DNA from: Oscillatoriales cyanobacterium
Lineage (GTDB): Bacteria > Cyanobacteriota > Cyanobacteriia > Cyanobacteriales > Laspinemataceae
NCBI GenBank assembly: GCA_011390955.1
Contig: JAABRM010000005.1
Span: forward strand, 124,001 to 188,000
Length of the DNA stretch: 64,000 bases
Direction: 5' to 3'
Both the position numbers and the translations under genes were made by a program. Of this stretch, positions 44,292-52,512 are shown piece after piece; within the stretch, counting starts at the first letter, position 1; each line of letters begins with the position of its first letter. The notes beneath the pieces are model-generated. The model did no database searches and had not been told where the DNA came from. It was given only the letters and a program-made list of their open reading frames with translations.

Positions 44292-45509
44292 ATGTTAGGC
44301 CCCGATCCAAATCCCAGAGTGCGATCGAGAAGTGAGAGCAAAAATTCGGTGGACTGGTTGTGTCAACGCGCTTGGGTAGAAGTTGACCTGAATGCTTTAA
44401 GCCATAACGTCCGCGAAATTAAACGGCTGATTTCATCGGAAACCGACTTTATGGCAGTGGTGAAAGCAGACGCTTACGGTCATGGGGCGGTCAGCGTTGC
44501 CCAAACCGTACTGAAAGCGGGGGCAAGTTGGCTGGGGGTGGCGACTATTCCCGAAGGAATTGAACTGCGGCAAGCGGGAATTACCGCCCCGATCGTGGTT
44601 TTGGGTGCCACCTATACCCCAGAGCAAATCTGCGCGATCGCCCAATGGCAGCTACAACCAACGGTTTGCACGCCGCAGCAAGCCCTGGTTTTTTCTGAGA
44701 TTTTGAGCGATACCGATTGGGTGGTGCCGGTGCATATTAAATTAGACACGGGAATGTCTCGCCTGGGGGCGCCCTGGCAGCAAGCGGCAGAGTTTGTCAA
44801 ATTAATCCAGGGTTTGCCCAATCTCACCATTGCCAGCATCTATTCCCATTTAGCCACCGCTGATAGCCTAGACCAAACGGTGATGCGGCAACAACACGCC
44901 CGATTTCAGCAAGCCATTCGCACCATTGCTCAGATCCAGCCTAAAATGCCCCGGCTGCATTTTGCCAACTCAGCGGCGACATTAACCGATCCGGGATTAC
45001 ATTACGATATGGTGCGAGTGGGTTTGGGGCTTTATGGGCTATATCCGGCGCCCCATTTGCGCCATACTTGCCATTTGAAACCCCTGATGCAAATCAAAGC
45101 CCGCGTCACCCAGGTAAAAACCATTGAAGCGGGTACGGGGGTCAGCTACGGTTATCGGTTTATTGCCGATCGCCCCTTACGGATTGCGGTGGTGGGGATT
45201 GGTTATGCGGATGGCGTGCCCCGTCTGCTTTCTAGTAAAATGCAGGTGTTAATCCGAGGTCAGCAGGTGCGCCAGTTGGGAGCGATTACAATGGATCAAA
45301 TGATGATTGATGTCAGTACCGTTCCCAATGTGCAAGCGGGAGAAGTTGTCACCCTGTTGGGTCGTGACGGCGATGATGAAATTACTGCCGATGACTGGGC
45401 AAACGCGATCGGTACAATTTCCTGGGAAATTCTCTGTGGTTTTAAACATCGACTGCCTAGAGTCACCGTGGATCGCCTAGAACCCCTGGAAAAAGTAGCG
45501 CGATCGTGA
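44292..45509 (+). CDS. alr: Alanine racemase
   Basis: 405 residues. The PLP-binding motif is FMAVVKADAYGHGA (Lys ~63). HIKLDTGMSRLG, IYSHLATAD, and the C-terminal catalytic Tyr segment GVSYGYRF with TMDQMMIDVS and EILCGFKHRLPR follow. The family interconverts L- and D-alanine for peptidoglycan. AAGGAG lies 9 nt upstream of ATG. The first ~25 residues are an N-terminal extension relative to the core. It is followed by a short repeat and an MscS gene, probably unlinked in function. Confidence 0.95.
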   Translation: MLGPDPNPRVRSRSESKNSVDWLCQRAWVEVDLNALSHNVREIKRLISSETDFMAVVKADAYGHGAVSVAQTVLKAGASWLGVATIPEGIELRQAGITAPIVVLGATYTPEQICAIAQWQLQPTVCTPQQALVFSEILSDTDWVVPVHIKLDTGMSRLGAPWQQAAEFVKLIQGLPNLTIASIYSHLATADSLDQTVMRQQHARFQQAIRTIAQIQPKMPRLHFANSAATLTDPGLHYDMVRVGLGLYGLYPAPHLRHTCHLKPLMQIKARVTQVKTIEAGTGVSYGYRFIADRPLRIAVVGIGYADGVPRLLSSKMQVLIRGQQVRQLGAITMDQMMIDVSTVPNVQAGEVVTLLGRDGDDEITADDWANAIGTISWEILCGFKHRLPRVTVDRLEPLEKVARS

Positions 45510-45582
45510 CAGCTATATAGGAGTGATTCGCCCCTACCCTTTGCGGGCGCAAGCCGAAGCGCCCCTACCATTCTCTATTTTT

Positions 45583-46479
45583 ATGATGCTTCACACTCTA
45601 TTAATCGTTTTAATCTCTGACCAAATATTAACGCAAATTTGGCTATTGCTGCCAAAACTTTTGGTGGCGATCGCAATTTTAGCGTTGACTCGATTTGCCA
45701 TTCGTGTGGTTAGTCGATTGATGGCGAAAGCCCTCAGCCGAACCGAACCCACCTTACGCAAATTTTTAATCCAAGGGGCAGAAACTTCTACTTTAATTAT
45801 TGGCGCGATCGCTGCTTTGAATGCGTTAGGAATTCAATCCACTTCTCTGGTAGCAGTTTTGGGGGCGGCTGGTTTAGCCATTGGGTTAGCATGGCGGGAT
45901 ACATTGTCTCATTTTGCCGCTGGAGTAATGTTGATTACCCTGCGTCCTTTTGAAGTGGGTGATTTGATTGAAGCGGCTGGAGTATCGGGGTTAGTCGATG
46001 CCATTGGCATTTTTTCCACTACAATTATTACCCCAGATTGTATTAAAATTATGGTGCCTAATGCTCAGTTATTTAATGGCACTTTAAAAAATACGACAAC
46101 TTTAAAAATTCGTCGAGTCGATCTGACCGTAGACTTGGGCGATCGCTGCTTAAATGAGGCTAAAACTTATTCTTTAGATGCCACAATTTATGAGTTATTA
46201 CAATTAGTCAAATCCCATCCTTTAGTCCTCAAAGAACCCGCCCCTAGTTGCCTGGTGACGGCGATTTCGCCTAAAAGTACCGTATTATCTTTGCGTCCTT
46301 GGTGTCAGGCGCAAAATTATGAACAGGTGCGATCGGATGTGCAAAAATTGGTTCAAGAATGGTGGTGGCGATCGGCAAAATCCTGGGAATCTGATGATAT
46401 CAAGCCCCAGCCCGATCGAGATAAAACTACCGAAAATTCAGCCCCATCTCGTGCTAATTGGTTGAATTGGTTGGGATGA
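45583..46479 (+). CDS. Small MscS-family channel
   Basis: 298 residues from ATG 45583; the frame upstream of this Met (20 codons) is made of the GGGCGC repeat. Three or four membrane helices (~10-30, 60-85, 90-120) include the pore-like ALGIQSTSLVAVLGAAGLAIGLAWRDTLSHFAAG and the MscS motif LRPFEVGDLIEAAG...IKIMVPNAQLFNGTLKN. Small-conductance channel or a related cyanobacterial transporter. The second MscS in the window, much shorter than that at 8240. Confidence 0.9.
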   Translation: MMLHTLLIVLISDQILTQIWLLLPKLLVAIAILALTRFAIRVVSRLMAKALSRTEPTLRKFLIQGAETSTLIIGAIAALNALGIQSTSLVAVLGAAGLAIGLAWRDTLSHFAAGVMLITLRPFEVGDLIEAAGVSGLVDAIGIFSTTIITPDCIKIMVPNAQLFNGTLKNTTTLKIRRVDLTVDLGDRCLNEAKTYSLDATIYELLQLVKSHPLVLKEPAPSCLVTAISPKSTVLSLRPWCQAQNYEQVRSDVQKLVQEWWWRSAKSWESDDIKPQPDRDKTTENSAPSRANWLNWLG

Positions 46480-46703
46480 TTGTTATTGGTTGTTGGTTAT
46501 TTGCTCATTTACATCAAAGATGAAAATGCTATATAAATAAATTGTGAAGAAAACACAAAGCGATAGGCGAACCAATGGCCAAAACAAAATATCTGCAATT
46601 AATTCAAATGACTTAACAGATTTCTGAGCATTTTCCGGCTGTCGTCTAAAATCTTAACCGCCCAAAAAATCTCTAGTTGAGCGAAAAATTTGGCAGATTT
46701 CAT

Positions 46704-46801
46704 TATAGCAATTGTCAGAGTTATGAAGTACAAAAAAACTTGTCATTCCCGCGAATGCGGGAATCCAGAACACCTCTGTAATTCGGACAATAACCGCTAT
46801 A
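46704..46801. mobile_element. MITE-like element (TATAGC family), copy 2
   Basis: TATAGCAATTGTCAGAGTTATGAAG matches the reverse complement of the 19932-20033 element, including GTACAAAAAA, TGTCATTCCCGCG and GAATCCAGAA, and ends ACAATAACCGCTATA. Same termini, opposite orientation, one internal deletion. Next to it (46805) starts another element. Confidence 0.75.
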
Positions 46802-46804
46802 TTT

Positions 46805-46948
46805 AAGTAGGTGAACATAATTAATTGCACTTTTCGTTCCCCGCCGATAGGCTGTGGATTCCCGTCGGAGTTTACCCCCGCGAATGCGTGGGGCGGGAAT
46901 GACAGTTTTTCTTCTGTTATGGTCTGCATTTATTTCTGCCCGTAAACT
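46805..46948. mobile_element. MITE-like element (AAGTAGGTG family), copy 2
   Basis: Reverse-complement homologue of 13975-14101: AAGTAGGTGAACATAATTAATTGC, TTTTCGTTCCCCGCCGATAG and GCATTTATTTCTGCCC are shared. The internal REP palindrome is altered and enlarged (CCCGTCGGAGTTTACCCCCG) and the right terminus is degraded. Right border approximate. Confidence 0.75.
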
Positions 46949-47094
46949 TATCTTTTGGGTTAAAATTAAAAAACCAAGCCATTTTGAGCCAAATTAATAG
47001 CAGAGGTTAAAAAAATCACAAAAAGATTCGGTAAAATCCGATTAAATATCATTCATCATAACTCAAAAGCTGCGATCGCCAACAAGCCAACAAT

Positions 47095-47517
47095 ATGTTC
47101 ATCAAATACTTAAATCATTGGATGGGTAAACTCACGGATAAAATACCGCTGCGGATCGCGCCGATCGTCCCCTTTGTGCTGCAAATCGTTGTAGTGGTAG
47201 CATTGGTCGGCTACTTTTCCTGGAGGAACGGCCAAAAAACGGTCAATAATTTTGCGCTTCAATTAAGCAGCCAAGTCACCAATCGAATCGATCGCCATTT
47301 AGAAAGCTACTTAAACGCGCCTCATTTATTCCTAGAAATTAATACAGCCGCCGTCCGCAACGGCATCTTAGATATAGAAGACTTCTCCATCTTACAAAAG
47401 CATTTCTGGTCAGAAATTCAGCTTTCCAACGCCATAGAATATCTCTTTCTGGGTGATGAGGAGGGGAATTTTATGGGAGTGCAAAAATATCTCGATCGCA
47501 GGAACCCGCGAATATGA
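47095..47517 (+). pseudogene. N-terminal fragment of a large sensor protein
   Basis: 140 codons: PLRIAPIVPFVLQIVVVVALVGYFSW (membrane helix), then an extracytoplasmic sensor start (FALQLSSQVTNRIDRHLESYLNAPHLF...YLFLGDEEGNFMGVQKY). This is the beginning of the cyanobacterial family of dCache-type receptors that normally continue into HAMP and kinase or cyclase domains. Here it stops at 47515-47517 and G/T heptamer repeats begin at about 47520, with no receptor remainder downstream. It may be a truncated relic, or a short sensor without output. Confidence 0.72.
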
Positions 47518-47519
47518 GG

Positions 47520-47600
47520 TAAATTGGTTATTGGTTGTTGGTTGTTGGTTATTGGTTATTGGTTGTTAGGTATTGGTTGTTAGTTATTTGTTGTTATTTA
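47520..47600. repeat. TTGGTTA/TTGGTTG heptamer-type tandem repeat
   Basis: TTGGTTATTGGTTGTTGGTTG-type units run directly from the broken end of the sensor gene towards the TpsB gene. They are read through as a false N-terminal extension of the TpsB frame (from 47535). Confidence 0.8.
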
Positions 47601-47687
47601 TTTTACTACATTTTACTAACCCAACCTAAATTTTGCTACATTTGGCTAGGAAGAGTCAAGCAATCACAAATAGGAGCAAGCAATCTG

Positions 47688-49667
47688 ATGGTTAGACATC
47701 TAATGAAATTGGGTTTGTGTGGAATTTCCCTGAGCATCAGCCTGCTAATATTGGAAAATCGGGCTAGGGCTGAGATGCCGATAAATGTATCAGTGGTTTT
47801 GCCGGAAAATGCGGTGGCAAATCAACCGGATATTGATGATAAATTTGATTTCTCTTCAGCAGAAATAGCATCGAATTTGTCGCCGCTTTTAACCGAGAAT
47901 GATGCTCTGGAATTGTCGGATATTTCTTTGGGTTCTTTTGACAGCGATCGCGCCGTAATTGCCCAAAACCTAACTCAAAATTATATCACCCAATATATCA
48001 CCCAATATATCACCCAAAACCCACCGGCGCCACCAGTAAATCCTCAACCAGATCCGAACCGCGATCGCTTTCCGCAACCAATCCCGGAACCGGAACCGAC
48101 TTCCCCGGAAGAGGAAGAAAATGTTCTCCCAGAAACCACCCCCACAGAGATCCCCCTACCGGCTGAATCTTCTGAGCAATTTCTGGTTAAAAAAATCGAG
48201 ATTGTGACTTCTACTGTCCTCACCGAAGCCGAAATTCAAGAACTCGTTGCCCCCCTTGAAGGCAATTATGTTACAGTCCAACAAATCAAACAAGTTGCTG
48301 ATACCATTACCCAAATTTATCTGGATCGTGGTTATATTACCTCTCGCGCTTTTATTCCCGACCAAACTATCGATGAAACCGGCATTTTCCAGATTAATAT
48401 TATTGAAGGAATTTTAGAAGGTGTTCAAGTTGAAGGGAATCGTCGCATTAAACCTTCATATATTAGTAGCCGCATCTTTTTAGGGGCAAGTAGTCCTTTG
48501 AATACAGCCTTATTAGAAGATCAACTCAGATTACTCCGATTAAATCCGATTTTTGAAAATGTTGAAGCTTCTTTAAGGGCTGGCAGTGAGATTGGCAAAA
48601 GTGTGCTCCTGGTAAGAATAAAAGAAGCCAGTCCTTTTGTGAATAATTTTACGGTGGATAATTTATCGCCGCCGTCGGTGGGTTCCCAACGAGCAGGGGT
48701 GACTCTGGGGTGGCGCAATCTCACCGGATGGGGTGATGATATTTTGGGTTCATTTTATATTTCCGATGGGGATTCACAAGTTTATGATTTCTCCTATCGC
48801 GTGCCGGTGAATGCCATGAATGGCACCGTTCAATTACGAGTCGCCCCAAACCGTAATGGCATTGTCCAAGAGGAGTTTGAAGAATTAGAAATCCGGGGCA
48901 ATTCTGCACTGTATGAACTGAGTTTTCGTCAGCCTTTGGCGCGATCGCCTCGTGAAGAATTTGCCCTATCTTTGGCCCTGGCCCACCAAACAGGTCAGAC
49001 CTTTACTTTCCAAGGCCCAACCCCCTTTGGCTTAGGCCCGGATGAAGACGGAATCAGTCGCACCAGCGTGATTAAATTTGGCCAAGACTATATCCGACGG
49101 GATGTTCAAGGGGCTTGGTCGGCGCGATCGCAATTTACCCTGGGCACCGGCTGGTTAAACGCGACCGTCAACCCGGATCCGATTCCTGATGGGCGTTTTT
49201 TCAGTTGGACGGGACAATTGCAGCGCGTCCAACGTTTAAGCAACAATCACTTATTAATTATTCAAGGGGATTTGCAACTGGCACCGAATAGTCTGTTATC
49301 TTCTCAGCAATTTGTGATTGGTGGCGGCAGTTCCTTACGGGGATATCGCCAAAATGTGCGATCGGGGGACAATGGCTTTCGCTTCTCCGTAGAAGACCGG
49401 ATTACTGTGGTTAGAAATACCTCTAATTTCCCCGTCTTACAAATTGCTCCATTTCTTGATATGGGCAGTATTTGGAATCATGGTGATAATCCTAACCCCT
49501 TACCGGATGAACAATTTTTAATTGGCCTTGGTGCTGGGGTGCTTTGGCAAGTGATTCCCGGTTTAAATCTGCGCTTAGATTATGCCCGTCCTTTAATCTC
49601 TATAGACGATAAAGGCGACAATTTACAAGATGAAGGCTTTTATTTCACCGTAAACTATGGGTTATAA
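47688..49667 (+). CDS. TpsB/ShlB-FhaC family outer-membrane transporter
   Basis: 659 residues from ATG 47688 (TAGGAG ~11 nt upstream). Signal-like start LCGISLSISLLILENRARA; low-complexity YITQYITQ and Pro-rich linker (~100-150); POTRA-type domain (~165-250, FLVKKIEIVTSTVLTEAEIQ...VTVQQIKQVADTITQIYLDRGYITSRAF); second POTRA (~250-320); then a 16-strand-type barrel ending NYGL. The conserved GGSSLRGYRQNVRSGDNG (loop 6 VRGY-like motif) is present. Two-partner secretion system B component that exports a large TpsA protein; no TpsA is adjacent. Confidence 0.92.
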   Translation: MVRHLMKLGLCGISLSISLLILENRARAEMPINVSVVLPENAVANQPDIDDKFDFSSAEIASNLSPLLTENDALELSDISLGSFDSDRAVIAQNLTQNYITQYITQYITQNPPAPPVNPQPDPNRDRFPQPIPEPEPTSPEEEENVLPETTPTEIPLPAESSEQFLVKKIEIVTSTVLTEAEIQELVAPLEGNYVTVQQIKQVADTITQIYLDRGYITSRAFIPDQTIDETGIFQINIIEGILEGVQVEGNRRIKPSYISSRIFLGASSPLNTALLEDQLRLLRLNPIFENVEASLRAGSEIGKSVLLVRIKEASPFVNNFTVDNLSPPSVGSQRAGVTLGWRNLTGWGDDILGSFYISDGDSQVYDFSYRVPVNAMNGTVQLRVAPNRNGIVQEEFEELEIRGNSALYELSFRQPLARSPREEFALSLALAHQTGQTFTFQGPTPFGLGPDEDGISRTSVIKFGQDYIRRDVQGAWSARSQFTLGTGWLNATVNPDPIPDGRFFSWTGQLQRVQRLSNNHLLIIQGDLQLAPNSLLSSQQFVIGGGSSLRGYRQNVRSGDNGFRFSVEDRITVVRNTSNFPVLQIAPFLDMGSIWNHGDNPNPLPDEQFLIGLGAGVLWQVIPGLNLRLDYARPLISIDDKGDNLQDEGFYFTVNYGL

Positions 49668-49818
49668 ATGAGGTTTTTTGCTTCTATTGACTCATTGGTT
49701 CTAAATTTATATTGTAGGGTGGGCAAAGGTTCACGAGCATATATAATGGTGGGCAAAAAATTTACCCACCCTACCATATATAATGGTGGATTTTTGCCCA
49801 CCCTACAATATAAATAGA
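49668..49818. repeat. GTAGGGTGGGCAAA palindromic repeats
   Basis: Three imperfect copies or half-copies of GTAGGGTGGGC / GCCCACCCTAC with ATATATAATGG spacers form nested hairpins between convergent TpsB (+) and the outer-membrane protein (-) genes. They may also stop transcription. Confidence 0.7.
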
Positions 49819-51036
49819 TTAAAATTGATAGCTAATACCAATTTGTAACACAGGATAAAATTTAAAACCCTCTAGTTTCGCATTTAAATCCTCAATTTCT
49901 TTATCAATTGACTCTTGAAGCTGTGGCGTTACCGCTTGATTTGTGGCTCTCAGAGAAACTTCAGGGCTGCCATGAATCATCACGCCCAAATCTATCGTAA
50001 ATCCTAATCTTCTTCCTGGTTTCACCGCATTTCCCCAACCAATGCCCACAAAAGGCGCGATTAAAGGAAACGTGACATCTCCCGATAAAGTTCCCACTTG
50101 TTCAGCGGTAAAAGTGCGACCACCAATGGTATAAACTTGCCGGTCTACCCCACCAACCGCTACTGTTTGGGACTCAGCAGTTGCCTCCCCTTTATTGCCA
50201 TTTAAAACCACCCCAGCAGAGAGGCGAAATTCTGTCTCAGGAAGCGGATAAATATCCATCACTGCCGAACCACTTCTCAATTTAATATCCGTAGTATATT
50301 TGACATCCGTTTCTTCATAATCTCCACTTAAAGAAAATACCCCAAATCCGGCACGAGCATTCAAATTTTCTGACACTCTGGCAGTAATATCTAACCCCAA
50401 TCCTAAACTACTCACTTGCGGCTCGATCGCCAACCCACTGAGTTCATTCAAAGGCCCCCATTTCCGAGGTTTTTCCTGATTATTTGAGTCTTCAGAATTT
50501 GATTCAGATGGGGTATTTTCGGGAACTTGAATCTCTGGGGGTTGGATCTCTGGCATTTGGATCTCTGGCAGTTGGATCTCTGGGGTTTGGATCTCTGGCA
50601 TTTCCATCCCTGGGGGTTCGGTTGCCGGGGGTTGGGTTGCCGGGGGTTCAGTTGCCGGGGTTTGACTGTCTGATTCTTGTGGCTGTTCTTGCCGTCCTTG
50701 ACATATAGAATTTTGGGGAAATTTCTCACAAAAAACTGCCCAGTCAACGTCTTGAGTTAATAAAAACTGGGCGGAATTGAGGGGAATTAAAGGGTCTTGA
50801 ACTTCTAAGGAGAAAGTTGGCATTTCCCCGGAATTCAGCAGACTATTGTCAAATAAAAAAAGCGATCGCGCATCTATTTGGGCTTCAGCCACCGGATTGC
50901 TGAACAAACCTTGAGCAGAAAAGTTGATTTTGTCTTGAGCCAACAGAGGAGAAGATAAGCCGCCAATTGTATAGAAAACTGTGGTAATTCCTAAGTAAAA
51001 ATTACTGGATTTTAAGCGGGGAGAATTTTTAAACAT
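49819..51036 (-). CDS. Outer-membrane beta-barrel-like protein with Pro/Glu repeat linker
   Basis: 405 residues from ATG 51036, which gives a clean signal peptide (NFYLGITTVFYTIGGLSSPLLA); upstream Met codons to 51156 are possible. A linker (~118-185) has TEPPATQPPAT and about seven EIQxPEIQxPE-type repeats. The C-terminal ~215 residues alternate hydrophobic positions (LGLGLDITARVSENLNARAGFGVFSL...) and end KFYPVLQIGISYQF, a terminal Phe typical of outer-membrane barrels. Function not recognised. Repeat number in the linker is likely variable. Confidence 0.75.
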   Translation of the reverse strand: MFKNSPRLKSSNFYLGITTVFYTIGGLSSPLLAQDKINFSAQGLFSNPVAEAQIDARSLFLFDNSLLNSGEMPTFSLEVQDPLIPLNSAQFLLTQDVDWAVFCEKFPQNSICQGRQEQPQESDSQTPATEPPATQPPATEPPGMEMPEIQTPEIQLPEIQMPEIQPPEIQVPENTPSESNSEDSNNQEKPRKWGPLNELSGLAIEPQVSSLGLGLDITARVSENLNARAGFGVFSLSGDYEETDVKYTTDIKLRSGSAVMDIYPLPETEFRLSAGVVLNGNKGEATAESQTVAVGGVDRQVYTIGGRTFTAEQVGTLSGDVTFPLIAPFVGIGWGNAVKPGRRLGFTIDLGVMIHGSPEVSLRATNQAVTPQLQESIDKEIEDLNAKLEGFKFYPVLQIGISYQF

Positions 51037-51305
51037 ATTTGTTGACTTTGCCAGTATTTTTAACAAGCTTTTCAAGCTGGCAATAGGCTGAATTTTATAT
51101 ACCATAGGTGATGACTCAATGCAATCATCCCCCTCTGATGATGGGGGGTTTCCCAAGTCCCCGGCACCTCCGAGCCAAAAATTGTCAAGAAATTGGTTAA
51201 AATATAAAAAAAATCATTAATTTTTTTCCGGGATTCACAGAACGGAGAAAAATCCTGCGAGTTGAGTCCACAGGACACCAGGGAAAGGAAACCAGGAGTA
51301 TAGTG

Positions 51306-52013
51306 ATGAGTCTCAAAGCGATTTTATTTGATTTCAATGGTGTCATCATTAATGATGAGCCGATCCATGAGCAATTGCTGGCTGAATTGCTCATTGCAGA
51401 AAACTTGCGTCCCAAGGACGGTGAGTTTAAGGAGTTGTGCTTAGGACGCAGCGATCGCGCTTGTATCCTGGAATTATTTGCCAGACGAGGCCGAATTCTC
51501 GAAGAACCGGAACTCACCAAACTCATTCAACGCAAGGCACAAGCCTATCAAGCTCACCTAGAAACTTTGGCCAAAATCCCCGTTTACCCTGGACTCGAAG
51601 ACTTGATCTATCAGATCCGAGTGCTGGGAGTAAAAATGGCGGTGGTCAGTGGCGCCTTGCGATCGGAAATTGAACTGGTGTTAAACCGTTTAAAAATTGC
51701 CGAATATTTTGCCGCGATCGTCAGTGGGGATGATATTAAAGTCAGCAAACCCGAACCGGATGGGTATTTGCTGGCAGTCGAACGGCTGAACCGGGTCTAT
51801 CCAGGGTTAAATTTGCAACCCCAAAATTGTTTGGCCATTGAGGATACTTTTCCCGGCATTGAAGCCGCCAAACGCGCTCATATCCCAGTGGTCGGAGTCG
51901 CCCATACTTATCCATTACATATGCTGCAACGTCATGCAAACTGGGCGGTAGACTATTTGTGGGACTTGAACTTGGAACGAGTGCAGCAAGTTTACGGCCA
52001 AACGGCAGCATAG
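51306..52013 (+). CDS. HAD-superfamily hydrolase, phosphoglucomutase/phosphatase-like
   Basis: 235 residues from ATG 51306 (AGGAG 7 nt upstream). HAD motif I reads ILFDFNGVIINDEP, so the nucleophile Asp is present but the usual second Asp (DxD) is Asn. Motif II is AVVSGA, motif III KVSKPEPDGY, motif IV IEDTFPGIEAAK. Cap helices lie between. The DxN form should weaken the general acid/base step. Substrate unknown (beta-phosphoglucomutase or phosphoglycolate phosphatase-like subgroup). Confidence 0.88.
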   Translation: MSLKAILFDFNGVIINDEPIHEQLLAELLIAENLRPKDGEFKELCLGRSDRACILELFARRGRILEEPELTKLIQRKAQAYQAHLETLAKIPVYPGLEDLIYQIRVLGVKMAVVSGALRSEIELVLNRLKIAEYFAAIVSGDDIKVSKPEPDGYLLAVERLNRVYPGLNLQPQNCLAIEDTFPGIEAAKRAHIPVVGVAHTYPLHMLQRHANWAVDYLWDLNLERVQQVYGQTAA

Positions 52014-52073
52014 GGGGTTTGTGATTTTTTTTCATTTCTTTTACTCAGAGCACTTCCCCTTGGCCCTGACTTG

Positions 52074-52082
52074 TGTTACAAT
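52074..52082 (+). promoter_or_regulatory. Extended -10 element of the tRNA-Ala gene
   Basis: TGTTACAAT fits an extended -10 (TGnTATAAT with one change), 17 nt upstream of the mature tRNA 5' end. The -35 region is not clear. Confidence 0.4.
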
Positions 52083-52098
52083 GTCTGAGAACAAACGC

Positions 52099-52171
52099 GG
52101 GGAATTAGCTCAGTTGGTAGAGCGCTGCGATCGCACCGCAGAGGTCAGGGATTCGAGTTCCCTATTCTCCA
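52099..52171 (+). tRNA. tRNA-Ala(CGC)
   Basis: A 73-nt cloverleaf: acceptor GGGGAAT/ATTCTCC (one G-U), D arm GCTC/GAGC, anticodon arm CTGCG-ATCGCAC-CGCAG (anticodon CGC at 52132-52134, T33 and A37 present), T arm AGGGA/TCCCT with TTCGAGT, and discriminator A. CCA is not encoded. Decodes GCG alanine codons. The anticodon arm contains a perfect HIP1 octamer (52127-52134). Confidence 0.9.
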
Positions 52172-52278
52172 TTCACTCAAACCCAGACTGGGTAATGGTT
52201 TCATCGGTTGACGCTTAACTTTGGTTTAATCGCGTTTCCGGTTTATTCCGACTTATTGCGGTGTATTTGTGGGATTTT

Positions 52279-52512
52279 TTAGTTAGGGGCGCTTGGACGT
52301 AGCGCCCCTGATGTTTTGGATCGATCGCAATTGAAATAACTATATTCGCGGGTTTTTTCGGCAATTAAAATCCGGCAAATTCCGCTATCAATGGATTTAT
52401 CAAAACTTTCTAATCTGGCCGCAATATGATAGTTTTTGCCAAATAAAATTGCTATATTTAAACCGATCGCTCGTGATTTATGTTCCTTGACTTTTGCCAG
52501 TCTATTTCCCAC
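52279..52512 (-). CDS. Small possible protein, C-terminus in repeat
   Basis: 77 codons: MGNRLAKVKEHKSRAIGLNIAILFGKNYHIAARLESFDKSIDSG...LIAEKTREYSYFNCD looks protein-like. The last ~12 residues come from the GGGGCGCTTGGACGTAGCGCCCC repeat (52283-52311), suggesting that an original stop was lost or displaced by the repeat. Its start overlaps the end of the IPK-like gene by ~10 nt. Uncertain. Confidence 0.4.
   Translation of the reverse strand: MGNRLAKVKEHKSRAIGLNIAILFGKNYHIAARLESFDKSIDSGICRILIAEKTREYSYFNCDRSKTSGALRPSAPN

Larger units (their letters stand above)
46480..47094. other. Repeat-filled intergenic region
   Basis: Holds a TTGTTGGTT fragment (46481-46500), the TATAGC-family element (46704-46801), the AAGTAGGTG-family element (46805-~46948), three bases apart, and a short promoter-like gap with a HIP1 site before the 47095 gene. 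The open frame at 46654-46929 is composed of the two elements. No gene. Confidence 0.7.

Noticed and set aside
46654-46929. 91-codon reverse-strand frame
   Set aside because: Formed by the two adjacent MITE-like elements.
47535-47687. N-terminal extension of the TpsB protein
   Set aside because: Translation of the heptamer array; ATG 47688 has the ribosome-binding site and signal peptide.
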